From NCBI GenBank assembly GCA_030427705.1, contig JAUIBR010000004.1, positions 62,001 through 126,000 on the forward strand: a stretch of 64,000 bases of DNA, written 5' to 3'. This DNA comes from a bacterium. GTDB taxonomy: Bacteria > Myxococcota_A > Bradymonadia > Bradymonadales > Bradymonadaceae. Below are positions 26,779 to 36,026 of this stretch, in pieces (position 1 is the first letter of the stretch; each line of letters starts with the position of its first letter). The translations under genes were made by a program, and so were the position numbers. The notes below the pieces were generated by a model. It did not search any database and was not told the origin of the DNA. It saw only the letters and a program-made list of their open reading frames with translations.

Positions 26779-29057
26779 TAGCGAACCTCCTTGAAGTCAC
26801 GGCCTAACATGTTGAGCTCACTGGTACGGTCTTCGAAGAGTTGATTGATGTCGTTCGACTCTTTCTCTTTCTGCTGCCACATCACGTCGATCAAACCGAC
26901 CTCACCGCGCAGCACTAGCTCATTGAAGCTTCCGCGCGCTCGCATGAAGTTGAGGTAGGCGAGGACGCCTGCGCCATCTTGCGATGTGTAAACGAGCTCT
27001 TGGAGCGATTCACGGTGTTCAATCACCAACTGCTCCTCCGCTTTCACATCGCGGCGGATGTCGGCCACCTTTTCGTCCACAAGCTGGTTCATCGTCGAGA
27101 AGTATTTCGCCAAACGGGCTTCGAGTGGCGGAATCCGCTCTCGCGTACCGCGAATCGTGTTAATCGTGTTGCTCGAACCACCGGACACGGTGTTGAGGAA
27201 CTGTTCCGCCCTGGCAAGTTCTCGCGCATAGCCTTCTCGAATCTTAGATTCGGCGATGACCACAGGGTCGCCCATACCAACTTGCTCGCGTGTAATGCGG
27301 ATCTCGTGGCTGATGTCTTCTTGCAGTTTTTCCAGGTCGTGAATGGTCGTTCGAATCTCGTCGCGCAACGCATCGATCCGCTTCTTTTCAGAATCGGTCA
27401 ACGGTCGCCCGTATTGCTGCTCAATATAGGTATCGACTGCTGTAAGCTGAGCTCGTTGGGAATCGATTTCATATGAGACCGTGTCCAATTGCCGCTTGAG
27501 CCGATCGAACTCTTTGAAAAGCACTCGCTCGCGCTCGGCCATCTGCTTGCGTGTCGTCGGCATCGCCTTGAAGCGTTTGTCATATGCCGCCAAACGCGCA
27601 GAAATCTGTTCCCACTCACTGGTCTGATTTCCGTTGAACGACCCGGAGACCTCTTTGTGATGTGCGCGAACCAACGCTGCGCGAATCTCGACAAGTCGAG
27701 CCTCGGTTTCGATGCCAAGCGTCATGCCCTCAGCGAGTTTGGGGAATGACTGGATGCGTGTGCTCGAGTCCAAGCGAGCATTGATCTCTTGCAGTGTGCG
27801 AATGCTCTCGTCGATCTCGGTTCCGATGTTTTCAACGTCTCGGATCAGTTGCGAAGCGCTTCGAATCGACGGATCGCTCTCCAACCATTCGGCCACCAGA
27901 GATGGGTATTTCGCCCGCGGCTCACGTCCTTCGATTTCGTCTTCGACCAACTGAGAAAAGAAGGTCTGCAGGTCGGTCTGCTGTGAAGCAAACTCATCCA
28001 TTTGTTTCTTCAATGGACCATACTTATCCACAACTTCGCGGAAATCCTGTTCGGCCAGATCGTAATCGCCGATGCGAACCGAAAGGTCGGCTTTCAACAA
28101 CTTTGCCTGTGGCTCAAACGCGGGGTCAGGCTCCGACAGCAGCAGAATTTCGACGTTTTGTCGCGCCTGCCGGTATTTCTCCTGAGCGATTAGAACCCAG
28201 GTGAATTCCCAAAGTGCGCGGTCAAAGTGCTCGCTGTTTCGGGGCAATCGCTGATACATGTCGATGGCGGTATCGAAATCGCCCTTCTCATAGGCGAGCC
28301 GTCCCTGTGCGACGTATGCGAGTTCCAAGATCTCGGTGTCGCGGACCGTAAGTGGCGTGCCGCGCTCGGTGAGTTCAAAGAACACACGTTGTGCTTCATC
28401 AATCTTCTTGTCAGCCGCGAGAGCAACGCCTTCGAAGTATGCTGCAACCATCGCGTACTCAGAGTTCGTCTTCGCCCTAGCAAAGGCTGCGCGTGCCTCC
28501 GAGAATTTCCCCTGGCGGTAGAGCGTCTTGCCGGAAATGTAGCTCAGAGCAGGGGAGTTACCACCGCTTTGAAGACGGGCCATCATTTCGTCGACGCCGT
28601 CGTAGTTGCGGGTTTCAAACGCAATCTCCAGATACCTTTGTGCGGATTCTTCGTAGAACGGTCCCGGGCCCGAATCGAGCACTTGCTTGAAGTAGCGTCG
28701 CGCGCTCTTGTAGTTCCGGAGGTGAAAAAGGCTGTCGCCAAGTAGATACAGAGACTCTCGGTAACTACCCCATGACGGTTGTTCCTTTTGCACAATGTCC
28801 ACAAAGAGGACACTTGAGCGTTGGTAGTCCTTCAAGAAGTGAGCGACCTTCGCATCGTTGAATCGCGCCTCCGTTCGGTAGCGCGACTGCAACATGGCTG
28901 GTCGCAGATACTCGCTCTCCAATTGACCGACGCGTCCCGATAGCGTGTTCACTTCGGTCGAAAGGTCAGAGACGGATTGCGCCATCACGTCCGTGGCAAT
29001 CACGGAAAGTCCGAGCGCAATTCCTAAAACCCAGTGCTTTCTCATAGTTCGACTCAC
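26778..29057 (-). CDS. Periplasmic TPR and coiled-coil protein (759 aa)
   Basis: A 759-residue exported protein: signal peptide (TDVMAQ), a short coiled coil (LSTEVNTLSGRVGQLESE), TPR-like repeats over about residues 60-330 (GSYRESLYLLGDSLFHLRNY and others), then a long predicted coiled coil over about 340-740 rich in Glu, Arg and Lys. This head-plus-rod layout suggests a periplasm-spanning scaffold. The start is GTG at 29057, overlapping the previous stop as GTGA; an ATG four codons on (29045) is an alternative, neither having a strong ribosome site. No enzymatic motif is visible. It is coupled to genes on both sides of the envelope cluster. Confidence 0.8.
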   Translation of the reverse strand: MSRTMRKHWVLGIALGLSVIATDVMAQSVSDLSTEVNTLSGRVGQLESEYLRPAMLQSRYRTEARFNDAKVAHFLKDYQRSSVLFVDIVQKEQPSWGSYRESLYLLGDSLFHLRNYKSARRYFKQVLDSGPGPFYEESAQRYLEIAFETRNYDGVDEMMARLQSGGNSPALSYISGKTLYRQGKFSEARAAFARAKTNSEYAMVAAYFEGVALAADKKIDEAQRVFFELTERGTPLTVRDTEILELAYVAQGRLAYEKGDFDTAIDMYQRLPRNSEHFDRALWEFTWVLIAQEKYRQARQNVEILLLSEPDPAFEPQAKLLKADLSVRIGDYDLAEQDFREVVDKYGPLKKQMDEFASQQTDLQTFFSQLVEDEIEGREPRAKYPSLVAEWLESDPSIRSASQLIRDVENIGTEIDESIRTLQEINARLDSSTRIQSFPKLAEGMTLGIETEARLVEIRAALVRAHHKEVSGSFNGNQTSEWEQISARLAAYDKRFKAMPTTRKQMAERERVLFKEFDRLKRQLDTVSYEIDSQRAQLTAVDTYIEQQYGRPLTDSEKKRIDALRDEIRTTIHDLEKLQEDISHEIRITREQVGMGDPVVIAESKIREGYARELARAEQFLNTVSGGSSNTINTIRGTRERIPPLEARLAKYFSTMNQLVDEKVADIRRDVKAEEQLVIEHRESLQELVYTSQDGAGVLAYLNFMRARGSFNELVLRGEVGLIDVMWQQKEKESNDINQLFEDRTSELNMLGRDFKEVR

Positions 29058-29977
29058 TGGGCTTCGGGCGCTGCCTCGGCTTCGGCTTCTTTCGTCGTTT
29101 CTTCAGCTTTCTCTTCCGAAGCAACGTTGTCGCCGGCCTGCGGGACGTTGTCGACGTAGGTGACGTCGCATCGTAGGGAAGGCTCGTCTTCACGCGAGGT
29201 GGTCAGGTCTCCATCTGCGAAAGCGACGGCTTTCACCTGGATAATCTGCCCCTCTTTCCCTTCTACAGTGCAGCTGTTCTGAAGGGTGAAGTCATATCCT
29301 TCGAAGTACGAGAACAGACCGTAGCCCGACCCCTGATACTTCAACGTGATTGAGAGCTTGTGGTTTCCAGGCGAGATCGCACCGTTGTAGACCTCAAACG
29401 CGGTCTTGTCTGCCAACGAACCATTTTTGTCGGTTTGTCCGAAGATCTTCGCTCCGTCCAATGCGTAGAGCGCCTCGCGAAGTTTGAAAGCCGCGCCCAG
29501 ATCCGACTTGTGCACGATCACCGCGCGGGCGCCGGCGGCGTTACCGCTAAGCAGCGTTTCGCGCAGGAGCACCACACGGGTCTTGGATTGGAAGACCTTC
29601 TCTTTGAGGTCGTCGACTTTGGTCTGAAGTTCTTCGACCTTCATTGAATACGCTTTTTCCGGCGCATTTGGGTCGACGTCGAGTCCCTGAATCTTGTCAG
29701 TCGCCATGCGCGCACGCATCGCCTCTTCGGTTCCAGGGTAATCAGTTTGGAGCGGCTTGCCGCCTGGCCCCAAGGGCTGTCCTTCAGCGGCTGCTGCGCC
29801 TTCAGTGGCGGCGGCTGCTTCAGCAGCCTCTCCGCCTTCAGCTTCGGGCGTTTCTTCGGTTTCAGCAGCTTCCGTTTCGGCTGCTTCCGGTTCCGCTGCC
29901 TCGTCTTGCGCCGCTACATTTGGGGCCACAAGTGCGATCGTTAACGCAATCAACAGCGATGTTCGCTTGATCTTCAT
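29054..29977 (-). CDS. Periplasmic Ala/Glu-rich protein, first gene of the envelope cluster
   Basis: A 307-residue exported protein. A signal peptide ends APNVAAQ, followed by a low-complexity Ala/Glu/Gly-rich linker (about residues 25-70). A short coiled coil comes next (KVEELQTKVDDLKEKVFQSK), then a beta-rich domain (about 130-270) including LSITLKYQGSGYGLFSYFEGY and two Cys, and an acidic tail. Similar beta domains occur in uncharacterised Myxococcota proteins sometimes named dihydrolipoamide acetyltransferase, a label the sequence does not support. AAGGA lies five bases before the second of two tandem ATGs (29977), so that start is chosen. It heads the run of minus-strand genes; a promoter-like element lies at 30053-30081. 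Confidence 0.75.
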   Translation of the reverse strand: MKIKRTSLLIALTIALVAPNVAAQDEAAEPEAAETEAAETEETPEAEGGEAAEAAAATEGAAAAEGQPLGPGGKPLQTDYPGTEEAMRARMATDKIQGLDVDPNAPEKAYSMKVEELQTKVDDLKEKVFQSKTRVVLLRETLLSGNAAGARAVIVHKSDLGAAFKLREALYALDGAKIFGQTDKNGSLADKTAFEVYNGAISPGNHKLSITLKYQGSGYGLFSYFEGYDFTLQNSCTVEGKEGQIIQVKAVAFADGDLTTSREDEPSLRCDVTYVDNVPQAGDNVASEEKAEETTKEAEAEAAPEAQ

Positions 29978-30052
29978 CATCTTCCTTAAGGCTTAAAAGC
30001 CGCCCGTTCGGTGATTAGCTCGCCAATCAGTGTACACAGTTTTGGAGTCTGC

Positions 30053-30081
30053 ACACTAGACCGAAACCTGCGATCTCTCAA
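30053..30081 (-). promoter_or_regulatory. Possible sigma70-type promoter for the envelope cluster
   Basis: On the minus strand TTGAGA (5 of 6 matches), a 17-base spacer and TAGTGT occur about 75 bases before the first cluster gene. An 8-bp palindrome GTGTACAC lies just downstream at 30030-30037. Confidence 0.4.
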
Positions 30082-30129
30082 GTGATTCCACCCATTGCCT
30101 AACTGCGCCAATCCCGACTTTTATTCGAC

Positions 30130-30143
30130 GAGCCGTTTGGCTC
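30130..30143 (-). terminator. Short hairpin after polX, weak terminator candidate
   Basis: GAGCC and GGCTC pair over a 4-base loop 17 bases after the polX stop. The following minus-strand bases (GTCGAATAAAAG) are AT-rich but lack a T run, so termination is doubtful. Confidence 0.3.
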
Positions 30144-30159
30144 AAGATTCAAACAGGTT

Positions 30160-31875
30160 CTACGATCGCAACTCAGCCATCTGTGTGGCCGAAAGCGAAT
30201 TCAGGACGTCGGATTTTGTGAGTCCTGCGCGTCGCGCCTGCTGGACCGCAAAGAAAATATCCTCCAACCCGCGCGTCGAGTGTGCATCGGATCCCAGCAC
30301 AAGCTTCACGCCGCGCGCTTTGGCTTTTGCAGCCCACTCGGCATTCAGGTCCAAACGACCGGTCGAACCATTGATCTCCAACGCGACCCCGTAGTCTGCA
30401 GCTTTTTGCAGCACCGTCTCGGTATCGAACGCGTAGCCGTCTCTCCCACCCAGAACGCGACCGGTTGGGTGCCCGATGCAGCTAAGCAAGCCTGTTTCAA
30501 TCGCCGTAACCAGCCGGTGAGTCATCTCTTCGGAGGACAGATTGAAGTTATTGTGCACAGATCCGACGACCCAATCGCACTCTTTGAGTAGCTCATGGTC
30601 CATATCCAAGGATCCGTCCTTGAGGATATCGACCTCAATCCCCGGGAGGAGCGTGATTCCATCAACGTTCTTGTCGGCTTCGCGAATTCGGTCGATATGC
30701 GCCTTGAATCGGTCCGGAGTCATGCCGTTTGCAATCGCAACCGCCTGCGAGTGGTCGGTAATCGCGATATAGTCGTACCCCATCTCGCGAGCCTTCTCGG
30801 CCATCTCTTCGATCGAGTTTCGACCATCAGTTTCGGTCGTATGCATGTGGATGTCACCGCGGACATCCTCGGCCGTCAGAAGATCAGGAAGTTCATGGCG
30901 CTCTGCGCGGTCGATCTCGTCCCCCCCCTGACGCAACTCGGGTGGAATGAAGTCGAGTTTCAGGACTTCGTACAGTTCTTCTTCCGTCTTCGAAGCGACC
31001 GTTTCGCCCGTTTCCCGCGCGACGACACCGTATTCGTTGATCTTGAGGCCCATCTTTTTGGCGCGTGTACGCAGCTTGATGTGGTGCTCTTTGCTTCCCG
31101 TGAAATAGTGCAATGCTGCGCCAAACTGGTCGGTTTCAACGATCCGAACGTCGACTTGAATGCCATTACGCAAACGCGCAGATGTCTTCGTATTGCCGCG
31201 AACCAGCACCTCCCCAACCTCTGGCAATGACACAAATGCATCAAAGATTGGATCGTGGTCGCCGCCGGTCGAGACGACGATATCGATATCTCCGATTGTC
31301 TCGCGTCCGCGACGAATCGAACCCGCTACCTGTATCTGCTGGACGCCTTCGACCTGCTCGAGTTGGTCTTTAATCGCGTACGCCATGGCCCGTGCCGCAG
31401 GGAGCGGTGTTCTGCCGCCGGATTCGGCAAGTCGGTCGAGTTCTTGGAGAATCTTCTCCTGGGTCTTCTCGCCCATGCCCTCAAGCTCAGCGATCTGCCC
31501 GGCTTCTGCGGCTTTGCGTAACGCTTCGGGGTTTGAGATTCCGAGCTCGTCATAAAGGAGTTTGATGCGCTTGGGTCCGAGTCCTTGGATCCGAATCAGC
31601 TCCAACAGTCCCGGGTCCAACTCTTCCAAGAGCTCATTATGCGCAGGTGACACGCCATTTTCGCGGAGCGCTTTGACCTCTCGCGCGATGCTCTTTCCGA
31701 CCCCGTCTAGTTTGGTGATATCACCCTCGTCCATCAGATCTTCGATGGACTCGGTCAGGTTTTCGATCGCTCGCGAGCCGTTTTCATAGGCTCGGATCTT
31801 GAACACGTTATCGCCGCGAATTTGGCGAAGAATCGCGATTTCTTTGAGTATTCGTGCGTACTCTTTGTTGTCCAT
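30160..31875 (-). CDS. polX: DNA polymerase/3'-5' exonuclease PolX
   Basis: A 571-residue bacterial family-X DNA polymerase for gap-filling repair, with a C-terminal PHP nuclease. Helix-hairpin-helix motifs lie at residues 56-64 (LDGVGKSIA), 96-104 (IQGLGPKRI) and 131-139 (LEGMGEKTQ). The polymerase nucleotidyl-transfer motif GSIRRG..GDIDIV spans 185-200 with Asp196 and Asp198, and the third Asp is in VDVR near 242. The PHP domain runs from about 340 to 571 (GDIHMHTTETDG, ITDHS, HPTGR, GSDAH), with all metal-binding His/Asp in place. AGGTGA precedes the ATG at 31875. Length equals B. subtilis PolX (about 570). Confidence 0.96.
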   Translation of the reverse strand: MDNKEYARILKEIAILRQIRGDNVFKIRAYENGSRAIENLTESIEDLMDEGDITKLDGVGKSIAREVKALRENGVSPAHNELLEELDPGLLELIRIQGLGPKRIKLLYDELGISNPEALRKAAEAGQIAELEGMGEKTQEKILQELDRLAESGGRTPLPAARAMAYAIKDQLEQVEGVQQIQVAGSIRRGRETIGDIDIVVSTGGDHDPIFDAFVSLPEVGEVLVRGNTKTSARLRNGIQVDVRIVETDQFGAALHYFTGSKEHHIKLRTRAKKMGLKINEYGVVARETGETVASKTEEELYEVLKLDFIPPELRQGGDEIDRAERHELPDLLTAEDVRGDIHMHTTETDGRNSIEEMAEKAREMGYDYIAITDHSQAVAIANGMTPDRFKAHIDRIREADKNVDGITLLPGIEVDILKDGSLDMDHELLKECDWVVGSVHNNFNLSSEEMTHRLVTAIETGLLSCIGHPTGRVLGGRDGYAFDTETVLQKAADYGVALEINGSTGRLDLNAEWAAKAKARGVKLVLGSDAHSTRGLEDIFFAVQQARRAGLTKSDVLNSLSATQMAELRS

Positions 31876-31943
31876 GACTCACCTGCACCGGATAGTTTGA
31901 ACTCAACTATCACACTACGATGCAGGAGGCACGGGCTTCGGTA

Positions 31944-32396
31944 CTAGTCTGGGCAGCCGTCTTCGTCTTGGAATCCGTCAACGTCTTCCGCGTCAAGCGG
32001 ACAGACATCATCTACATCCAAGATATTGTCCCCATCATTATCGGGTTCCGGGCAACCATCTTCGTCTTGGAAGCCGTCAAAGTCTTCGGCCTCTTCGATG
32101 CACTGGTCTCGATCATTGACGATGCCATCGACATCGGCATCGACCTTCGACTGCGCATCGGAGTTCGGGTCGCAGCAGATTGCGGGGCATTCGATAACTT
32201 CCTCGCGCACGGTCGCGCCATCGACCACGTTTCCGGTCATGGAGCAATTGCTCTTCGCGTCCAGCTGGCATCCCGGAAGGCATTGCGGCTCCGGCTCAGC
32301 AGCCTGTTCGACAGGTTGTTCCACAGGTTCGGGCTGTTTCGCGCCACAACCACAGGTCCAAATTACTGCCACACAGAAAATAAATCGCTTCATCAT
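31944..32396 (-). CDS. Lipoprotein with thrombospondin type 3 repeats, no OmpA domain
   Basis: A 150-residue predicted lipoprotein: signal segment ending near WTCGC, a Pro/Glu linker, a Cys-rich part (CLPGCQ..CSM..CPAICC) and two and a half TSP3 Ca-binding repeats (DADVDGIVNDRDQC, DGFQDEDGCPE). Such repeats normally precede a peptidoglycan-binding OmpA domain, but the gene stops straight after the second GCPD, and the in-frame sequence beyond the stop is not OmpA-like. It may be a natural short form. A very strong AAGGAGGT site five bases before the ATG at 32396 fixes the start. It lies 52 bases after the kinase gene. Confidence 0.78.
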   Translation of the reverse strand: MMKRFIFCVAVIWTCGCGAKQPEPVEQPVEQAAEPEPQCLPGCQLDAKSNCSMTGNVVDGATVREEVIECPAICCDPNSDAQSKVDADVDGIVNDRDQCIEEAEDFDGFQDEDGCPEPDNDGDNILDVDDVCPLDAEDVDGFQDEDGCPD

Positions 32397-32448
32397 GAGC
32401 CACCTCCTTGCCACAACCGTAGCCCAACGCTGGGATTGGTCAAAGTTT

Positions 32449-35400
32449 TCAGGACTTTGAAACGGTCTGTTCCGAGATTAGATCTGCAACATCTTCCAAT
32501 TCGCGTGCTCGCTTCTCCAAACCGAGCGCACGAAACTGCCCAACCGCAAGATGGTAGCAATCCATCGCCCAGCCCGAATGTCCAGCGCGATGGGCCGACG
32601 CTGCCGTGCGAGATAACGACTCGGCCAGGTCACGCTCGACCGCGCCTGACTGCACGACACTACGCGTCTGCTCAAAGAGCTCTTCAAACTCGTCCCATTG
32701 GCCTAGTTCGGCGACGCACAGGAGTTTCAGTGGGATGCAGTAGTTGGCCAAAAAGTCGAGTTTGTCTCGCCTCAAGAGCGCTTCTGCGTTCTCCGAGGCT
32801 GCATAGGCCGCCCGAAACTCACCCCTTGCGGCCAACAAATGGCCCAGATTCAGCGCAGGCACGCCCACGAACGCGAATCCTGTCGACCGCATAATCTCGA
32901 AGGACCGACGGTAGTGGCGCTCAGCGGTTTCAAGGTCACCCATGTCGCGAACAACATCCCCCAGATCGTTCAAAACCCGGGAGAGACCAACTCGAACACC
33001 GGCTTCCTCGAACACAACGCGCGCTTGTTCTAGTGACTTCAGCGCACGCTCGTTCTCGGCTCTCGCTCGGTAGATCTGAGAGATTCCTAGCAGCGCTGAT
33101 CCTCGCCCATGTGCCAACCCAAGCTCTTCAAAGAGGATCTGGGCCTTCTCAAATGCCGCCAGGGATTCGTCCATCCTGCCGACTGACATCAGGGTAACGC
33201 CCAAGCCTTGAAAAACCTCGGCGGGGATCGACCCGCTAGCCCCACCAGAAAGTTCACGTGCAGCCTCGAAGTACTCGACTGCCTCATGAAGCCGGCCCGC
33301 GCGCTCAGCGAGGATGCCATTGAGCATGTTGACCTCAAGCTCGACGTCCCACCCAATCGGTCGCGCGACCCGGATGATCTCCGCCAGCGTCGCTTCGCCC
33401 TCCGCAATCTGCCCCAAATCCAATTGAGACTTTGCGCGCAGGAAATAAGCGCCAGCCCAACGCGGATCATTTCGTGGCACATCCGCTGCCGCCATCGCAT
33501 CCTCAGCGAGGCTCAGATATCGATTTCCTTGTTCGCCTTCGAACGACCGAAAATGCTCTCTCGCTGCGATTATGAGGGGGTCGACCGCATCCTCAAACTC
33601 ACCAGCCGAGAACAGATGACTACCGATACGGGCCATCAATCCGCGGGCAAACTGGCCCTCGGTCAACTCCCTCAACGCACGGACGCAGCGAAGGTGGCAT
33701 GTGGCCCAACGATTCTCTTCGATCGAACGTCTCTGAATACTCTCCCCGAGCATTGCATGGGCAAAATACCAGCCGGACTGTTGTACTTCGGCAAGCTGCA
33801 GAGCCTGCAATCGAGCAACCAAATCATCGGGTAGGGTCAGGTCTTCCGTGGCCTTGCGCCATTCCACGAAATCGACCTGTCCACCGAAGGCCGCCGCGAC
33901 TTCGAGTCCGCGAAGGATGTTCAACTTGTTGAACTGCCCATCGTACTGCTCGGCGAGTTGGTCAATCCGCCGAATCCAAAGATGATGAATGTCGTCGGGT
34001 ATGGACGCGCTCGCCCCAGCCCGCAGACGGAATCCATCGCGACCAGGAGTGAGCACCCCACGCTGCACTAAATCTCCAACCAGCTGCACGGCGAACAGCG
34101 GATTGCCTTGGGTTCTCGCTTCCACCTGTTGGGCCAACTCCGGCTCCAAACCGAGCATCAACTCCACCAACTTGCGGTGGTCCTCGCCGCCAAGATAGTC
34201 GAGGTAGATCTGTTCCACATTCGGCAACGTTCCCAGCTGCTCCAGACGTTGTGACGTGAGCCAACCTGTATCCAGTAGGTCCTGTCGCACAGTCAGCACA
34301 AACAGGATGGGTATCTCCAGATTCTGAAGGGCGTACTCCACGAAGGCGATTGCTTCTGCATCCCAGTGGGCATCATCGATCCAAGCGATGAGCGGCCTCG
34401 GTCCTGCAACCAAGCGGAAGAACTGAGAGACGGTCGCGTAGCGTTCATTTGCGCTAGAAACGGCTTGTCCGGCCTGCGGCACCAGCATTCTAGCCACGGC
34501 GAGCATGTCATCATCGTGCAACGGGGCATGACGTTTGAAATCGACAAGATCCGCAGAGATTGAGCGACGAAGTCGACCGTACACCTCGGCGATTTGTTTG
34601 CCTTCCGCTCGAATGTAATTGCGGATCATCGACGCCATCGACGTAATTGCATCGGGCTCAGGCGATGCCTGATGGTTGACGGTCCGTGCCGCCCCAACTT
34701 CATGGGCTCGCTCGACAAACTCGCGGACAATTCGGGTCTTTCCGATGCCCGCTCCCCCCGTGATCGCAACCATGTACGGGCGGTTTCGTTGGCGGACAAT
34801 CCGTAGGCAATTCCAGAGCAAATCCAGCTCGTTATCGCGCCCAACCATGGGCACGCTGCGTACGCCAAACACTCCCAAGCCGGTGCCGCTAAGTGGTCGT
34901 TTGACAGGAGGCCTGTGGCCCCGCCATGTGCGTGGCATTGGCGGGGCAGTGGCACGATCTTGGATGGACCGATTCTCGGGCTCCCAAGTCGAAGCGTCGG
35001 ACGACCACTCGGCAGTCGCGAGCGTGGCCGAACCTTTGATGACGTCTTGCACCAGGGTCGGCGCGTCTTCCGGCAGTTCAAATCGCTTCAGCTCCGACAA
35101 CACCGGGATCATGACCGATTCATCGATACTGAACAGCGCGTAAGCCGCATCAGCGGCCCGTGTGAACCGGTTCAACGGGTTCTTCATGAGCAGCTTCCGG
35201 ACCCATAACTCGAAGCCGCGCGGCACTTCGGTAACCGGCTTCATTGGTGGCGGATCCGAGTGAATATGTGCACGTAGCACATCGAACTTTGACCCGTCGG
35301 CGAACGGGGGGTTACCCGTTGCCAAGCAGTAAGCGAGGCAGCCGAGTGCATACAGGTCTGTCCAAGGCCCCTGGTCTTGCAACGCCCCCTCAATCTGTTC

Positions 35401-35994
35401 GGGAGCCATGTACCGGGGCGTCCCCAAGATTCGTCGCATTCCATCGTCGCCGATGGTCTCTTCGTCCATGACTTCACGAAGCTCAGAGAATGGCACTGCA
35501 TGCGCCAATCCAAAATCCGTGAGCCGAACCGTGACTTCGCCGCTTGAGGTGTCGATCAGAACGTTGTTGGGTTTCAGGTCCCGATGCACCACCCCTCGGG
35601 CATGGGCATGGGCGAGCGCGTCCAAGACCAAGAGCAAGACAGACCTAATCTGGTGCCATGTGAGCTGGCCCAGAAAGCGATCCAGTGATCCCTGGCGAAT
35701 CAGCTCCATCACCAAGTAGGGCGATTCTCGCAGAAACTCTCCACCGGATTGTTGCTCGGCAAGCTCATCGACCCAGCCGTAGTCATGAACCGTGATAATG
35801 CCTGGGTGATTCAGCCCAGCGACTGCGAGCACTTCTCGCTGGAACCCCTCGATAAACCGCTGCTCTCGAGCCCGACTGGCGGTCAAAACCTTAACGGCGA
35901 CCTCGATGGCCTCGCTCTGGTGTTGGGCGCGCCAGACCGTGGCCATACCGCCCCGCCCTACGCGTTCTTGGAGTTCAAATGGACCGAGAAACAT
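32449..35994 (-). CDS. Ser/Thr protein kinase fused to an AAA-type ATPase and TPR region
   Basis: An 1181-residue multidomain regulator. The N-terminal Hanks kinase (about 5-265) has GRGGMATVWRA, catalytic Lys35 (VAVKVL), HRDLKPNN at 137-144, DFG at 160-162 and GTPRYMAPEQ at 191-200, all consistent with an active kinase. Near residues 410-420 is a P-loop GGAGIGKTR beginning an AAA/STAND-type ATPase module that contains LIAWIDDAHWD as a Walker B-like segment. From about 700 the chain is helical with TPR repeats to the C-terminus (about 860-1170). No membrane segment is apparent, so it is probably cytoplasmic. The start at 35994 has a weak ribosome site; it follows the Nudix gene after 32 bases. 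Confidence 0.92.
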   Translation of the reverse strand: MFLGPFELQERVGRGGMATVWRAQHQSEAIEVAVKVLTASRAREQRFIEGFQREVLAVAGLNHPGIITVHDYGWVDELAEQQSGGEFLRESPYLVMELIRQGSLDRFLGQLTWHQIRSVLLLVLDALAHAHARGVVHRDLKPNNVLIDTSSGEVTVRLTDFGLAHAVPFSELREVMDEETIGDDGMRRILGTPRYMAPEQIEGALQDQGPWTDLYALGCLAYCLATGNPPFADGSKFDVLRAHIHSDPPPMKPVTEVPRGFELWVRKLLMKNPLNRFTRAADAAYALFSIDESVMIPVLSELKRFELPEDAPTLVQDVIKGSATLATAEWSSDASTWEPENRSIQDRATAPPMPRTWRGHRPPVKRPLSGTGLGVFGVRSVPMVGRDNELDLLWNCLRIVRQRNRPYMVAITGGAGIGKTRIVREFVERAHEVGAARTVNHQASPEPDAITSMASMIRNYIRAEGKQIAEVYGRLRRSISADLVDFKRHAPLHDDDMLAVARMLVPQAGQAVSSANERYATVSQFFRLVAGPRPLIAWIDDAHWDAEAIAFVEYALQNLEIPILFVLTVRQDLLDTGWLTSQRLEQLGTLPNVEQIYLDYLGGEDHRKLVELMLGLEPELAQQVEARTQGNPLFAVQLVGDLVQRGVLTPGRDGFRLRAGASASIPDDIHHLWIRRIDQLAEQYDGQFNKLNILRGLEVAAAFGGQVDFVEWRKATEDLTLPDDLVARLQALQLAEVQQSGWYFAHAMLGESIQRRSIEENRWATCHLRCVRALRELTEGQFARGLMARIGSHLFSAGEFEDAVDPLIIAAREHFRSFEGEQGNRYLSLAEDAMAAADVPRNDPRWAGAYFLRAKSQLDLGQIAEGEATLAEIIRVARPIGWDVELEVNMLNGILAERAGRLHEAVEYFEAARELSGGASGSIPAEVFQGLGVTLMSVGRMDESLAAFEKAQILFEELGLAHGRGSALLGISQIYRARAENERALKSLEQARVVFEEAGVRVGLSRVLNDLGDVVRDMGDLETAERHYRRSFEIMRSTGFAFVGVPALNLGHLLAARGEFRAAYAASENAEALLRRDKLDFLANYCIPLKLLCVAELGQWDEFEELFEQTRSVVQSGAVERDLAESLSRTAASAHRAGHSGWAMDCYHLAVGQFRALGLEKRARELEDVADLISEQTVSKS

Positions 35995-36026
35995 TCCGGA
36001 ATCGTAGTCGATCCCAGATCAAGTCG

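Noticed and set aside
29054-29977. Dihydrolipoamide acetyltransferase
   Set aside because: The protein is secreted and lacks lipoyl and catalytic acyltransferase motifs; only an Ala/Glu-rich linker resembles that family.
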